DNA from: Acanthopleura granulata
Lineage: Eukaryota; Mollusca; Polyplacophora; Chitonida; Chitonidae
DNA: 64,000 bases
Assembly (NCBI GenBank): GCA_016165875.1
Contig: JABBOT010000002.1
Location: forward strand, 28,968,265 to 29,032,264
Reading direction: 5' to 3'
The notes under the pieces were generated by a model. It saw only the letters and a list, made by a program, of their open reading frames with translations, was not told the origin of the DNA and did not search any database. Positions 24,534 through 37,800 of the stretch are shown piece after piece. How positions within the stretch are numbered: the first letter of the stretch is position 1; every line of letters begins with the position of its first letter. The translations under genes were made by a program, and so were the position numbers.

Positions 24534-25261
24534 AGATCTAATGACATTTGATTTAGAACAACAGTGTTACCAGTGCACATAAAGGCAATAAACATTTTCC
24601 AGAACACCAATATATAAGCCAGCTAAAGGTCTAGTCTTATCCTCTCCATGTATGTCAATTATGGTCAGAAGTACGGGGGAATTCCTCACCAATTGGTAAT
24701 AGTCAATATTCAGTTACGACTTTTGTCACGATGGGTCTCATGAAGGAAATGCCTGTATTGCAAGCCCTGAATATGATATAGTTATTGAAAACAGTGACTG
24801 ACTCAAATATTGTCATGTGCTGATGTAACAACAGAAACAACCCACGTCCTATATCCTTAGTTAAAGCAACAGCACACCATTAACGAATAGACTAAAATTC
24901 CAATCAGACCACTGCTGCCTGTAAACAATCTAGAGTTGTGTAAAACTTCCACTTTGAAACAAAACATTAAAATATATATTCTGTATTATTTCACACCTCA
25001 GTGTAGAGCAATACACACACCACAGAGATTCTAGAGGTGTAATAAAGGACATTGCTTTCCATTTGCAAAAGCACACATCACTGGAACATCATTCCATAAA
25101 TGCTGCACTTTAAAAAATCTAAAAGAACACCATTGGCCAGGTGAAACAAAATATACAGCCATTAACAAGGTTCTTTCTTTAAAGATAAAACTGTACAAAA
25201 TCGCAGGCAGCAATTTAGAACAAAAGTACAAGATGTAAAAGTCGGGGGTTTAGTGAATAGT

Positions 25262-25481
25262 TTAAACATCATCCTCTAGGAACTGTGGCTGTTCAAACTG
25301 CTGCTGTTCAAACTCGCCCTGCCCCTCCATAAACTGGTCAATGATCTGCTGCATGCTCTCCTTCAGTTCCTCAGGGGCCTCTTTGTCCTGGTCCACCTTG
25401 GTCTCCACAGTGACCAGGGTCTCCTCCTGACCGTCGGGCTTCATCACCGTCTGTTTGTGGGTCTGGCGCTTCATCACCACT
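25262..25481 (-). CDS. giant ankyrin-like protein, terminal exon
   Basis: Encodes the last 72 residues and TAA. The acceptor gtccttgcag joins in phase 2, making an Arg codon and reading H-A-T-R-V-V-M-K-R-Q-T-H-K-Q-T-V-M-K-P-D-G. A basic, beta-like stretch ending in -K-P-D-G-x-E-E- is followed by a helix-prone acidic segment (E-E-L-K-E-S-M-Q-Q-I-I-D-Q-F-M-E) and a Gln/Phe-rich end. Vertebrate and invertebrate ankyrins also end in a basic segment with a DG turn followed by acidic sequence. This is the main local reason for the ankyrin assignment, but the match is short. Confidence 0.7.
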
Positions 25482-26018
25482 CTGCAAGGACAGAGGTCAG
25501 TTTCAACAGTGATTTCTTGAAATCATCAAAGTGCTCAGATTTTCTCAAAGCATAATTGAGTGCTTAAGCACAATCTATGGTGTTCAGAGCAACCTCACCA
25601 TTCTGAAGAGTACTGACCAAACTGACAAACATTTACATTTTTACACGGCAACCACTGGCCATTCAGACCAGGACATCAATGTAGGGAAGAACAATTTTCC
25701 AGTTCATTCAAGGGCACTAGCCAGGGATTTTGGATTAAAAGTGTCAATCCTAGACTACCACACTTGATCTTATTAGAATGCTTTGGGATTTTGAAGACAT
25801 GTCATATTCATCATTATTCCCACTGAGAACTCTCTCTATAAGCAAACTGGGCTTATAGACATCATACGGACAAAAATATGATTCACAAAACATCTTCCCA
25901 AAAGTTTAAGAGCTTGACTAGTCGACCTATTTCGAGTTATAAACCTTAGTTATACACACAGTTAGTAGGCTGATTATTACTACGTGAGCATTTAGCTCCG
26001 CTGCTATGGAAGCAGTAC

Positions 26019-26085
26019 CTTGTGGCGTGGTAGTCAGCAGAGTCTGGTCTGGCTCCATCATCTTCAGCACTCACCACTGCTCCTT
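26019..26085 (-). CDS. giant ankyrin-like protein, penultimate exon
   Basis: 67 bases. It enters in phase 1 from ccctgacag and leaves in phase 2 (aag|gtactg), the only asymmetric exon of the chain. It encodes E-G-A-V-V-S-A-E-D-D-G and so on to D-Y-H-A-T, joining the terminal exon through a split Arg codon. Because of its phases it cannot be skipped without a frameshift, so together with the last exon it forms an obligate C-terminal unit. Confidence 0.7.
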
Positions 26086-28086
26086 CTGTCAGGGAATACA
26101 GTCAACACATAGTATATACTTCTCTACACATCAACTCAAATTGTACATGTATGTGGCTAGATAACAGGACAAAATTGCGGAATAGGAAGGAGATAATAAG
26201 CAAGTGTCCTATAGGAACATTGGAAGTTGATATTTGGACAAAGATGAGCTCTTTGATATGTAGGTAAGCTTTGACGAGAAGAGCATTACATACAAAATGG
26301 TTTGATTTAATTTACAGAAGATGGCAGGCTAAAATGAAATCATAGCACCCATTTCAAGCCCACAATTTCTGGATAAGGCTTATAAAAGAAACATGAGCTT
26401 AGCAACCTCCTACAGATTCCAAGCAATCTGGTCTGCTGAAATCACATACTGCACATTTAGAACATTAGATTTGCCCAGCTTCTCTGAGGTTACATATTAC
26501 ACGATTCAGAATGACTGAGAAAAGAAAACTGTAAGTATACGTGCGATATCAACTTGATAAGTCTAATTATCAAACAGCTGACTTTATTCTTTGTAACCTA
26601 TATCTAACATACAGATGATTGATCATTATTTTCGTAATAACCATTTTCAGTTTAATTAAAGTTTCAAGTTGAAAGAATAAACAGACAATGTGAAATATAT
26701 ACACTGATCAGCTAATGACATCAAACTCTTCAAAGACACCCAAAATAACCTAACCTGATAGAGACAATAGGAAAAACAGTAACAAAGCTATGAAGATGCA
26801 CCCACCACCTTCACATGCACACATACATAAAGGTCAAGGTCACAGAAGTATTCATAGTTCATAAAACAATCAAACATATATAAACCATCATGCGTTGTTG
26901 TTCATCTGAAACAAATAGAAGTACAATATCATAATCTGGAAAAAATGGCAATATAAATAAGTGAATAAACAAATAGAAAAGTTTAGTGATCTACAGATCT
27001 GCTTTGTTTTTCATCTGTTCCACATAGGTTAAGCTGATGAAGCATGTATTGAGTATGCCCCCCATCCCCCTGAGTAGGGGGTGAGTGAAAAGAGAAGTAA
27101 AGAGTTGTGGCAGGAAGGTGTAAAAAATTCACAACCACAGACAGGGACTGGAGACATCATGTGACTGGGTGACTAGACTACACATAAATTTATAGGCAGC
27201 ACTGACATTGACACTGGCACTTGTCACAAATGACGGAGTGCCAACAGCATATTTCATTTGTTTATGTGGGATTGACTGTGTCAAAACAAGACCACACATA
27301 GCAGTGAGACTGGAACCTGTCACGGGGGGGGGGGCATCTGTCAACAACATTTCATATGTACATTACAGGTGGCCACAATGTCAACACAAGTCTTTGACGA
27401 GCGCTAGCCATACATGATCATGTGTCAGGAATTATATTTGTACAGGTGAGACTGACAGGTGGCCAAAATGTGGTTGAGACATAGTGCGGAAATGATACTG
27501 ATTATAGATGCCTTTTCAAGAGAGTTTATATCAACAACACATTAAATCTGAATTAAAAAAAAAAAATCAGGTTGTGAAATAGTGATGAGATTGGAACAGG
27601 TAAATTTTGACCAGGATTCAACACAACAGTATATGTGAAGTGTGGACTGGAAAAAGGTCATCTGGACACAACACAGCAGTATATGTGAAACCGTGAACTA
27701 GTAAAAGGCGACCTGGATACAACACAACAGTATATGTGAAACCATTGAATGGTAAAAGGTGACCTGGATACATCACAACAGTATATGTGAAACCATGGAA
27801 TGGTAAAAGGTGACCTGGATACATCACAACATTAGTAAAGAGACCAGAGATTGGTCAAAGACAACACTGTACACTATTTGCACCGGAAACTGGTCAAAGG
27901 TGACCTAGATACAACACAACACTGTGCAATTGAAGACTGGTAAAAAGGTGATCTGGATAAAACACAACAATGTAAGCGAGACTGGGCACTCATCAAAGGT
28001 GAACCTTGGGAGCAAAACAACACTAGAAGTGATACCGAAACTAATCAGAAATGAACTGGGCACTACACAACATTTGACCTGCTGAC
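26086..28086 (-). other. intron with minisatellite
   Basis: Phase 1 intron. It holds the 51-bp minisatellite (about 27605-28072) and a poly(G) run near 27325-27334. No further exon is recognised. Confidence 0.65.
27605..28072. repeat. 51-bp minisatellite, about 9 copies
   Basis: The unit contains 'acacaacagtatatgtgaaa', then 'ggtaaaaggtgacctggata'. Central copies (about 27668-27822) are nearly identical and 51 bp apart. Flanking copies are increasingly diverged on both sides. The array sits in the intron next to the exon at 28087. Confidence 0.8.
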
Positions 28087-28179
28087 CTTCCACTTCCTCC
28101 TCTTCCGTATAATCGACCACCTCATCCTCTGATTCCCCAGAGTCACGACGACCCACAAACGCTGGTCCTGTTTTCTGAG
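28087..28179 (-). CDS. giant ankyrin-like protein, small exon
   Basis: 93 bases, phase 1 to phase 1 (ttgtaccag|ct to aag|gtcagc). It encodes 31 residues: A-Q-K-T-G-P-A-F-V-G-R-R-D-S-G followed by an acidic run ending V-D-Y-T-E-E-E-E-V-E. No domain is recognised. The phase symmetry makes it a possible cassette exon. Confidence 0.65.
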
Positions 28180-28596
28180 CTGGTACAATGAACATCACAA
28201 ATTACACCGAGCAGCACAAAAACTGCAGACATGTATGAACCACATGTTTGTTTATGCCCGGATAAGTCTGTTCCCTCCTGGACCAGCCACTAGAATTTAC
28301 CACCTATGGCTGAGGAATTATGCACTACTTTCAATATGTCTAAGGGTAGCTCTATCCATTGTCCTTAAAAGAAAATTGAACACTGGCAAGTCCACTTTGA
28401 CATAAACCTAAGACTTTTTGTAACCTCCTTCTTGCTAGGCACCATTGGTCCTCTTAAAAGAAACAGTGCAATTAAACTTACACCAGGAGAAATAGTGCTA
28501 AATAACACTTTATAAGGAAATGATCACTATAAGAATGCTGAAACTGGTGAAGACAATGACAGGTAACTGTGCTTGAGTTGTGCCAAGGGGACATAC
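28180..28596 (-). other. intron, nothing notable
   Basis: 417-base phase 1 intron. No repeat or extra exon seen. Confidence 0.6.
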
Positions 28597-28698
28597 CAAA
28601 CTTATCAGGTATGCCATGGACCAGGTCTCCATGCTCCGTGATATCATACTCTGCTGTGTCATCTTCATCAATGGATGCTACGCGGCGAGCATCACCCA
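28597..28698 (-). CDS. giant ankyrin-like protein, small exon
   Basis: 102 bases, phase 1 to phase 1 (ggcattcag|tg to tttg|gtatgt). It encodes V-G-D-A-R-R-V-A-S-I-D-E-D-D-T-A-E-Y-D and so on to I-P-D-K-F. The R-R-V-A-S-I-D stretch looks like a basophilic kinase site (R-R-x-S type), which is an inference. No domain is recognised. Confidence 0.65.
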
Positions 28699-30383
28699 CT
28701 GAATGCCAATGGAAAACAAAAATACACACAATCTTAAAAATGTGATACCTCAATACAGATTGTGATACCCCCCTACCTTCACACCAAAACAAAAACAAAC
28801 TATGACATCTAACTGACTAATTTCTGACTTCCTTCACACAAAAACATGCGATCTTAAAACTGCGAGACTGTGTAGCTTGCAGATTTGGCTTGATGTATCA
28901 ACCACCTGCTGTCAGCTAACAGCCCCACACTGTCACCTTCAGCCTTTAATGAAACTGCCTGATGATGTGTTGCAAAACATCATGACTAAATGACCATGGG
29001 CCAAGAAGACAAATTCACACAACTGTTCACTGTTGGGCCTACACATGTCCTGGGTGTTGAGGTGTGAAATATCTGATAGGTTGTACAAACCCAATATGGG
29101 TGGGAGTGGACTAGAAAGTGCTTTGGTTATTTTTAGTATTAAACCATAAGATAACCAAACATCAAGGTGCAGAGGAAATCCAATGTATACAAAACACCAG
29201 CTCATAAGCAAAACCACCTCAAAAATACCATCATTCAACTAGAAAACAATACATGCTATCCTCCTGTGTTTACCCTGAAATCTGTGTCTGTGATATGCTT
29301 GGTTCTACACTCCAATGTACAAGACTCTAGCTGCCCTGAAGTCAGCGAGCTAAGGTTTGGGTAGGGAGAACTGCATATTGGCTGTCACGCCAGCAGGCTT
29401 ATCCAGCCACTTAGCTGAAGCCACTATTATGATGAGATGCGCCTGCTGTTATTGACAGCTGATGACTAAAATCTCCACAAAAGGGGCCACTGACCACGAC
29501 CGTCATACCAACGCCAGTCCTTAACAAACCTGTCCTGCCTGGGCCAGCAGGCCCTGGGGAGCCTGACATAAGGGTGAAGTTACCATGGTAACCATGAAAG
29601 GTTACACAAAGTCACAGACTCTTCATTAAGACAGATGTTCTATTACTAGGCCGCATCCACTTCGATATCTGAGCAGGTACTCATAAAGGTAATTGTTTAT
29701 CCTGCACTGATGTCGGCTCAATTACTTTACAGCTAAACACAACTTTCACTGACTGCTGACTTTATACAGCGTTTTCATGCCTGCACTCGAAAATAATCCT
29801 GTTCCATTACCTAGATTACTGCTTTTTTCAAGACACAATCCTGAAATCGGTACTTCTTGATTCCTTCTTGTTTACATGTATGTCATTGCAGGTGTTATCA
29901 AAATACTCATTAAATCAAACCTAACGTGACCTAAATGCCGAAACATGAAGAAGCCTGTCAGCAACCTAAATACACAGACATCTGACGAGTGAATACACAC
30001 ACAAAAATATAATTTCATACATATAATATCACAGAATAACCACTGAATAACCAATAAAATGTAATTAGTACAAACGGAAATACATGTAGATCATGGAAAT
30101 GGTAACATTGTAAAAAATAAACCTGTAAAAGACAATTCATGATCAGCAATTCAATAAAATATGAAGAAAAGAAAACAAAAAGGAATGAAAAAACCTCACA
30201 ACAATCATCAACACAAACAAACCCATCATTTAATAAAAACACAGCAAAACAAGAAACAAAAATGTGAAACGACCCTGAGGCCTATCACTATCACACAAGG
30301 ACCAGTTATGGCAAGCTAACGATTAATGGCTATAAAGGTAAAGTGAATAAATGAAAACAGCACAATGAGAAAAGAAGAAGCAC
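28699..30383 (-). other. intron, one weak microexon candidate
   Basis: 1.7-kb phase 1 intron. A 33-base phase-compatible segment at 29530-29562 is noted among rejected items. Nothing else is seen. Confidence 0.6.
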
Positions 30384-30455
30384 CTCTGGTCTGGTAGGCT
30401 GTGGTTGGTAGAGGGGCTGGTTCGGGCTCCATTTCCTCCCCCTCCTCCTGCTCAG
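30384..30455 (-). CDS. giant ankyrin-like protein, small exon
   Basis: 72 bases, phase 1 to phase 1 (atttttctag|ct to agag|gtgctt). It encodes 24 residues: an acidic E-Q-E-E-G-E-E-M-E block, then a Pro-rich P-E-P-A-P-L-P-T-T block. This is linker-like and disordered, and skippable in frame. Confidence 0.65.
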
Positions 30456-31804
30456 CTAGAAAAATGAGAACAGTAAGTCTTAAGTCAGGTGATCAACAAG
30501 ACATAGCATGGAGAACAAATCACGCTCATCAGAGTCCAAACAATCTCCACTAATCACCATCAGACCAGCACGACGATCAGACAATAGTTGGTGTCTCAAA
30601 CACCTTCCTGCACAAAACACACCTACAAGTATGTCAGCTTGTTACTTGAGCTTCCATAGTGCTTATGCCCTCCACATTGTTTTCCACTGTACCAAATCAA
30701 GTTTGTAAACTTGGTCCCATATGACAGCTTGATTGTCAACAGCTGCTCTGAACAAATTCCCTGCAGCAAGAGGATAACTATGCTTTAAAGCCAATGCCAA
30801 AATCCCATAGCCTCCGCAGGGCTCTCACAGCTTCTCTCTCTTACTCCTAGCCAGGCTTCCTCCTAACAGAATACCTCAACCAATCGTTTTCTTCATATAC
30901 AAAATCGTTAACAAGCAGCTAAAATCTTTCATGCCCCAGAGACTGTACGGATAGTAGTTACCTTGACAACAGTTAGGTGGGGAGACCTAAGAAAGACTGA
31001 TTGATATTAGTATGACATTGCTTTTATCCATAATTGACTGGTCCAAGCAGGCTCAATGCTCTTAAAGCCATCAACACACTTTAAATCAATCAGTAAGCTT
31101 CTCAGGTCTCAAGCCGTCATATATACACACACATACACAAACTGAATTCACGATTGTAAAACCTAGCTTCTATAATACACTTAAAAGTCAGTCTAATGAG
31201 CTCTATTACCAGTTAAACAACACAGCCAATGGGACTTCACCAACTAGTGCCATACCACAGAAAACTGCTACTACATAAGGTAAAACATACTAGGCAGCAG
31301 TAACAGTTTACTCTAGTCTATACTCTTGTAACCAAGAATTGTGGGTATTAGGGTTTAACTTCAAAATTTCACAAAGTATAAAGACAAGAGATAGACAGGA
31401 ATTCATGCATAAGCCCAAAGTACAGGGGTTCACACCAGACAACATAAAACCATGAGATGACAACGTCTACGAGGAGACACAAACAAATCTATTGGCAGGT
31501 TTAAGGCAACTTAAGAGAAAAAATATTTTGAAACATTTCATCATGTATCTCATAACAGAGGACAAAATAGCATAGAGGCTTCACAAGACAACATCTGCAA
31601 AAGAAAAGAATGAACTACAGCTGAGGGAGGAAGAGACTTGTCTGTACGTTTCTCTTTTTATTTTTTTTTGTTTTCCGTTGAAAAGCCTGGAAGAGAAGCC
31701 AAACTGAAAGACAGATTTTACAGATCCTACCAATGGCATGCACACAAAGCTTGGCAGTGCTCAAACATTCCATGCAGATAACCATTAGTGTATGTTAATA
31801 ATAC
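30456..31804 (-). other. intron, nothing notable
   Basis: 1.35-kb phase 1 intron without recognisable repeats or exons. Confidence 0.6.
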
Positions 31805-34800
31805 CTCTAATGTCAGTAGAAGGGTCGGGTGCCTGGTCTGCTGGCTTAGCTGACATGGAGGATGAGGGGAGGAGAGGAGCAGTGTGTGATGGGGGTTGAG
31901 TGGGGTCACTGGGGCCAGGGGAGGACAAATCTCTCTCTATAGAACTTTGGTCAGTTGACATTGGCTGTTCAGGACTAGACATGTCAGGTTTTTGTTCCTC
32001 CTGGATGCTATGTTTCTTTGCCCGTTTCATTTCTTCCCATTCTGTCATGGTGAACACTTTCTTTTTCTCTTCATATGGACCCCAGTCTAGAAATGGATTA
32101 GGTGTAGGCTTGATGTCTTCATCTTCGGATGAACTCCACTGGAAATTGCCTTCCCTGTCATAGTCTGCATTACCTGCATCTTTGTTGTTTTTGACATTGC
32201 CCTCTGTATCTAGGAAAGGGTTAGTGCTCGAAGTCTGTGTGAAGGTTACATGATGCACATCTGTTTCAATTATGGTTGTCTCCTTTTTAGTTGACCTGTA
32301 TTCACCGGAGTGTCTCTTTTCAGTGATGGTTTCCTCATGGATAGATTTCTGCATTCCCAAGGAATCCGAGGACACCTGCATGATGTCTCGACCTGAACTA
32401 GAGCTACTCCTGGATTTGAGAGTATCCTGAGATGAACGGGAAAACCCAGAACTAGCTAAACTCCATGTTGTTGAATCTACTGAGGTCTCCATGCTGGTTG
32501 TGACTTCCTGTTCTGGTTGTGTTCCTTCCAAGGAATCAGCAGATGTTTGCATTACTCCTTCAGAATCTTTGTGGGAGTCTGCGTCTGTCACTTTGGCTTG
32601 GTCTGGGACTTGTTCAATCTCCAAGGAATCAATTGATCTTTCCATTATACCCTCCTGGCCTTGAAGAGAATCAGTGTCAAACTTTTCACCGTCTGCTCCA
32701 GTAGATGGCACTTGCTGGTCAGAGCTAATAGAATCGGCAGATAACTGCATAATACTTTCAACTCCCTGCAATGAATCAGTGTCAAAGTCTTTGGTAGATT
32801 CTTTTGCTTTGATTTCAGTACCACGTAAATCCTCCTCCAATGAGTCATGATCCAACTCTCCTCCCAAACGGAGTTCTTCTTGCTCAATTCTAAGCTCCTC
32901 TTCTATCACAGCACTAAAGCAGTCACCACTCATCACAGTATCCAGGCCTTGATCAAAATCTGACTCACTTAGTGAATCTGAATCAATGTCCTTTCCATCC
33001 AATGAATCCTTTTCTGTTATATCAGGAATTTCAGAATCAAAAGTTCTGCTTGATGGGGGATCCAAAGGTAACTGGTCAGCTTCAATTGAATCTGTCATTT
33101 GTGTGAGTTCTCGTACAGTTGTTTGAGCCTCAGACTGCTCATGTTCACTCTCAGACTCGTGCATAAGTTCCCCTGATTCCAAAATTGATACAATTTTTTG
33201 TGCTTCTGCTTGTAACTCATCACCTATAACAATCTCTTGTTCAAGCCTTTCAAATTCATTTAAGGAGGACATTGAAGATCCAGTATCACTTTTCCGTGAA
33301 CAACTTTCCATGGAACTTCGTCTGTTTTCAGCCTCTTGTTTTTGTAGTTCATGCTCCAACTTTTCAAATTCACCCAGAGATGACAGTGATGAGGGTTCAC
33401 CACCACTGCTTTTGTTGCCATCGGTTGGTATCTTGTCAATTGAACCTCCTGATCCCCCAGACCCGCTGTGTGCCAGTTCCTGTTCTAGTCTTTCAAACTC
33501 TGCCAGTGAGGAAGCTATGGACAAATCATCTTTATCCCCACTTCTCCCTCGGAAATGTCGGAGTTCGTATGAGCCAGCCAAACTGTCTCGATCTCCCATT
33601 GAGCCTAAGGAGCCTGAGCCAGACTGGCAAATTTCACCTTCAAGTCTTTCAAATTCTGCAAGTGATGATGAAAGTGAAACATCATCTTTTTCAACACTTC
33701 TGCCAAAAAGACGATGACTGGTCAGGGCAGAAGCTTCGGCTGGGCTACGAACAAAGTCTGGGCTGGTCTCAGAATCCAGTTCTCCTCTTTCTATCATTTC
33801 ATACCTTTCTTCCTCAGAGTTTTCAGCAATTACAGACAGTTCTGTTTTCTCAATAAACTCGTATCTCTCACTTCCTGTAGAAGACTCACTTGATTTCTCT
33901 ACATCATCTTGATTCCAGTAGCCTTGTTCATCATCCTCTTCCTCTTCTTCCTCATCCTCCTCCTCTTCAGCTATGGCATCTGTGTGAGTGATCTCTGAAT
34001 GATAAGACGATGTCAGTGAGGCCACTTCTGCTAATCGATCTTCTTCATGTTCTACATGAGCAGCGACCACAGTAGCAAAACTGTCCACACTTGACGAATC
34101 CCCTAAATCTTCAGGACTTTGCAGTTCAGGTATGTCCTTGGCAGACACACCAATGAAGTCTTCTTCACTGGAATCCTTTGTCTCTGTCATTTCTAAATCA
34201 TCCATTTCAAAAAGTATTGTTTCCGCAGATTCTGGCTCCCCATGGATGCCAGCAGAACCAGAATCTGCGCTATCCACTAAAAAAGAACCGGTCTCATATT
34301 TAGAATCCACTGGACTTTGATCTTCAGCACTTGATGGGCCTGGGTCATCTAGTAAATTTTGATCTTCCAAGCCATCTTTTGGCCTGATCTGCTGGAAGTC
34401 ATGTTGTGCACTCATCTCTTCAAAATCAATTCTTTCCTCGAGGGATGGTGATTCTTTTTGAAATGTAGGATGAGCTTTTCTGGCAAGAGGAGCATCATCA
34501 GTTTCATCCTCTTCATCTTCTTCTTCTTCAGGTACACATGGGTGGTGATGTTGCTGGGCATACAAAACTGGGTAATCTTCTTCATCTTCTTCCACATGAA
34601 GGTGCTGAGTGATGGTGATTTCAGGAATGTCCTCTGAGGGTTGCAGTACGAGTTTTCGGGATGACTGATCACCTTCTGTTTCAGCTTCCTCCCCACCAGG
34701 GCTTGAGGTCTGTGTTCTTTCCTGGTCCCAGCTTTCTGAAATACCAGTCATGTCTACTTCTTCCTGTTGACACTCTTCCTGGCTTTCTACTTCGTGCCTA

Positions 34801-37800
34801 CTCTCATGATCTACAGTTTCTGTTTCATGATGATCTTCTCCCTCTGTTCCCTCAGCTTCCTTTCCAGCCTCACTCATTTGATCTTTCTCTTTTGCGCCTG
34901 CTTCTTTTTCGCTGAAGCCTGCAAATCTACCTTGTTCCACCTTTTCCTTTATGTCTACCAGTACTGACTCCACAAATTTACTTGCTGTTCTTTCAATTAA
35001 TCCATCATCTATATTTGAAGCTTCTTGTTCTGCATCGTCTTCAAAGGCTTGCTGGTCACTTACTTCTGAATGGTGAAACATATCTTCAGGTGTTGGAGAC
35101 GGAGGCCGCTCAGATTCCATGGCCTCAGATGGTTGGAATTCTGTTGTTTCTTCCACATCCTGCTTAGCCTCCTCACCAACAAGTTTCTCCAGCTCAGGCT
35201 CTGGTCTGTCCATCATATCTGCTTCAATGACATAGCCTTCAGCATCCAATTCAGTACCAACATTTATGTCTTCCTCAGCATCTGCACCAGGTTGCGCAGT
35301 GGCTCCTTCTGTATCAACCTCACTGTCTTTACTTCCCTTGCTTTTGTACTGAAACTCATCCCTCTCTACGAATGATGGACTCAAGTCATACATCTGTGGT
35401 TGAACTTCTTGTAATTCTTCTCGTTCCTGTGGCTTTAATGTTTGCTTAACAACATCAGTTTCTGGATCACTTTCACCTGATGATATGGAATCCCTGGCAA
35501 ATTCTTGAGGTACTGCAGTGACCACTGCAGCTGGCAAGTCATCTGAAACCACTGTGCTTGAACATGGTTCAGCATCAGAACCTTCAAATTGTTCAGAGTC
35601 CACATCTAAAGCTCTTTTACCAGGATAAATGTCATCTTTTGGAAGTTCATACAGTTCTTCATCACCACATGGTTCTAATGCACCAGCCACAAATTCAGAT
35701 GGCACCTCAGTTACCTGAGCTTCAAACAGCTCTTGACGGTCAATCTCATAGCCTGTGTCGTCTTCATCTTCTGTACCAGGTTGTGCGGTAGCTGTAGTGC
35801 TCGTATCTAGTCTCTCACTAGTGTCTGTTGCATCAGTCTGACTAAAGCTTTGTGCCATCTCTTCTGAAGGCATTTCTAAACCATACAAGGTTTGTTCTGA
35901 AGAGACAGCTCTTTGTTCTGAATGTGTTATTATCTCATCTGCCAGTGACTCAGTGGTGGTTACATGACTGGTACTTATGTACGATGTATATTGTGTTTCT
36001 GAGGAGCTGTACGTTTCCACTGTGTGATGCTCATGGTGAAATTGCTCTTCAGAAACATGCCTTGAATAGGGATCTATATCATCAGACAGCAAAGCTTCGT
36101 CTTGTTGCACAGTAACCATCTGGTCATGCACTGCTGGAAGAATATCTGGTTGTTCTCTTAAGTCAGCTGGCCCTGGTTCTGTACTAGCGCCTACATTTTC
36201 TGGAAGGGGTTCAGATTCTTCAGGTTCTGGAAAATAGTCAACCTCTGTTGGGCCATTCAGGAGGTAAGCAGGCTTTTCATCTTCGGAGAGTGGTGCAAAA
36301 TGTTGAATGGGGGAGGAATCATGTACTTCTGAGTGGTCTTCTTCTACTGGAACAGAAGACTGAAGAATGTCAGGTAGTTCTCCACCATCTAACTCCTGAA
36401 TAAGATGAGCTGCTCCATAAGGTGACAGTGGGCCTCTTTCAGAATGTTCACTGCTACTAACTGGAGAGGAATGGTCAAAAGATGATTCCTGCTCTTCAGT
36501 TCTGAAATGACCTAAATCAGTTGGAGTAACAACTTCGTCTAAAGGAGGGGCTGAGGGCACTGCGTAACTTCTCCCTGCATCTTGTGCTAAAGTTTCATCA
36601 CAACTGCTGGCCGTTTCCTGCATTGCTCTAGATACAGGAACATCGGCCGATTGCTCCATTTCTAGCTGGTTCATTCTTTCCACATAATCTTCATATCCAA
36701 TCAATTCTGAATCAGAGAGAACTTCAAAAGGGGTTCCTGGGGAATCTTCTTCCATAGCAGATGCTCCAGCTTGTTGATCAGCTTCTTGGTCTTCTTCAGT
36801 AGCTTGCAGCTGTTCCATTTTATGAACAGCATCTTCCAGGTCTGTCTCCACATGTTGAACTGCTTCCATTTCCTTAGGTGTTGTCATTGGTGTTGGTGGG
36901 CATACGCCTGGAGAGCCTGAGCCTACACTCTCAGTTGGAGTGTGTTCTAAGAATGTTCCAATATCACCATCTTGACTCCTTCCTTCTGACTCTGGGGATT
37001 CTGTTTCAAATACTTCATCCTCTGGACTGGAGAGAATTGCTTTAGTGGTACCTTCCAATGGTGCTAATTGTTCAACAGTATCTGGTGACATATCATAGGC
37101 AGCGACTACATGAGACACTCTGCCAGAGTCCAAGTCATATGATGCAGCAAGCAGAGTAGGTTCAACAGAGACATCTGATGATGACGTAGAGGTCTTGATG
37201 ACATCTTCTGCTGGCTTAAAACTTTCTTGGAACGATACTTTCTTCTCAGCAGAAACTGGTGGTCCAGCTTCTCGGTCATCAGGAAGTTCATCAACTGTTT
37301 CTCCACTAGGGGCTTCTTCGATGGGAGACAACTTCTCTTCTGAGGATTCCCTCTCCGTTTCAGATGATTCATACACATCATTCTCTGCTAGTGCTTTTCC
37401 AAGCATGGGAACAGCCATGGGGAACTTTCCTGGTCGAACTACTTCTTTCTCTGTTTCTTCTTGTGATTCAATGTGAGATTCATAGGTAGTAGGTAATCTT
37501 TCACTGTCATTCGATGGAGAAACTGAACGATCTTTTTCATCTGCCCCTTCCTGTAACAATTCTTGCTGAGCAAGTCGAGACTCTCGGCTTACAACGCTGT
37601 CTGAGAGTTCTTGAGTCGCCAAAATTTCTTTTTCGGAAGACTTTTCATAGACTTCTTTGAATTCAAATTCACTATCCATAATGACTGGAGGTGTGCTCAT
37701 ACCCTCAGATTCAGCGTCATGAAAGTGCTGAGAGTCAAACATGGACTGTTCAGCTGAAATGTCAAGGGAAGTCTTGGCTGTCATGAACGAAGAGGTCATG

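Larger units (their letters stand above)
24205..25261 (-). other. 3' UTR of the giant ankyrin-like gene
   Basis: Non-coding sequence from the stop codon to the candidate poly(A) signal. It includes an (ATA)n microsatellite at about 24514-24533. Confidence 0.5.

Noticed and set aside
27320..27340. Poly(G) run as a possible G-quadruplex
   Set aside because: A single homopolymer run without separated G tracts; could also be a sequencing artefact.
29530..29562. 33-bp microexon candidate encoding a Gly/Pro-rich peptide, phase 1 to phase 1
   Set aside because: The phases fit, but the donor gtttgt is weak and short AG...GT intervals with matching phase are common by chance.
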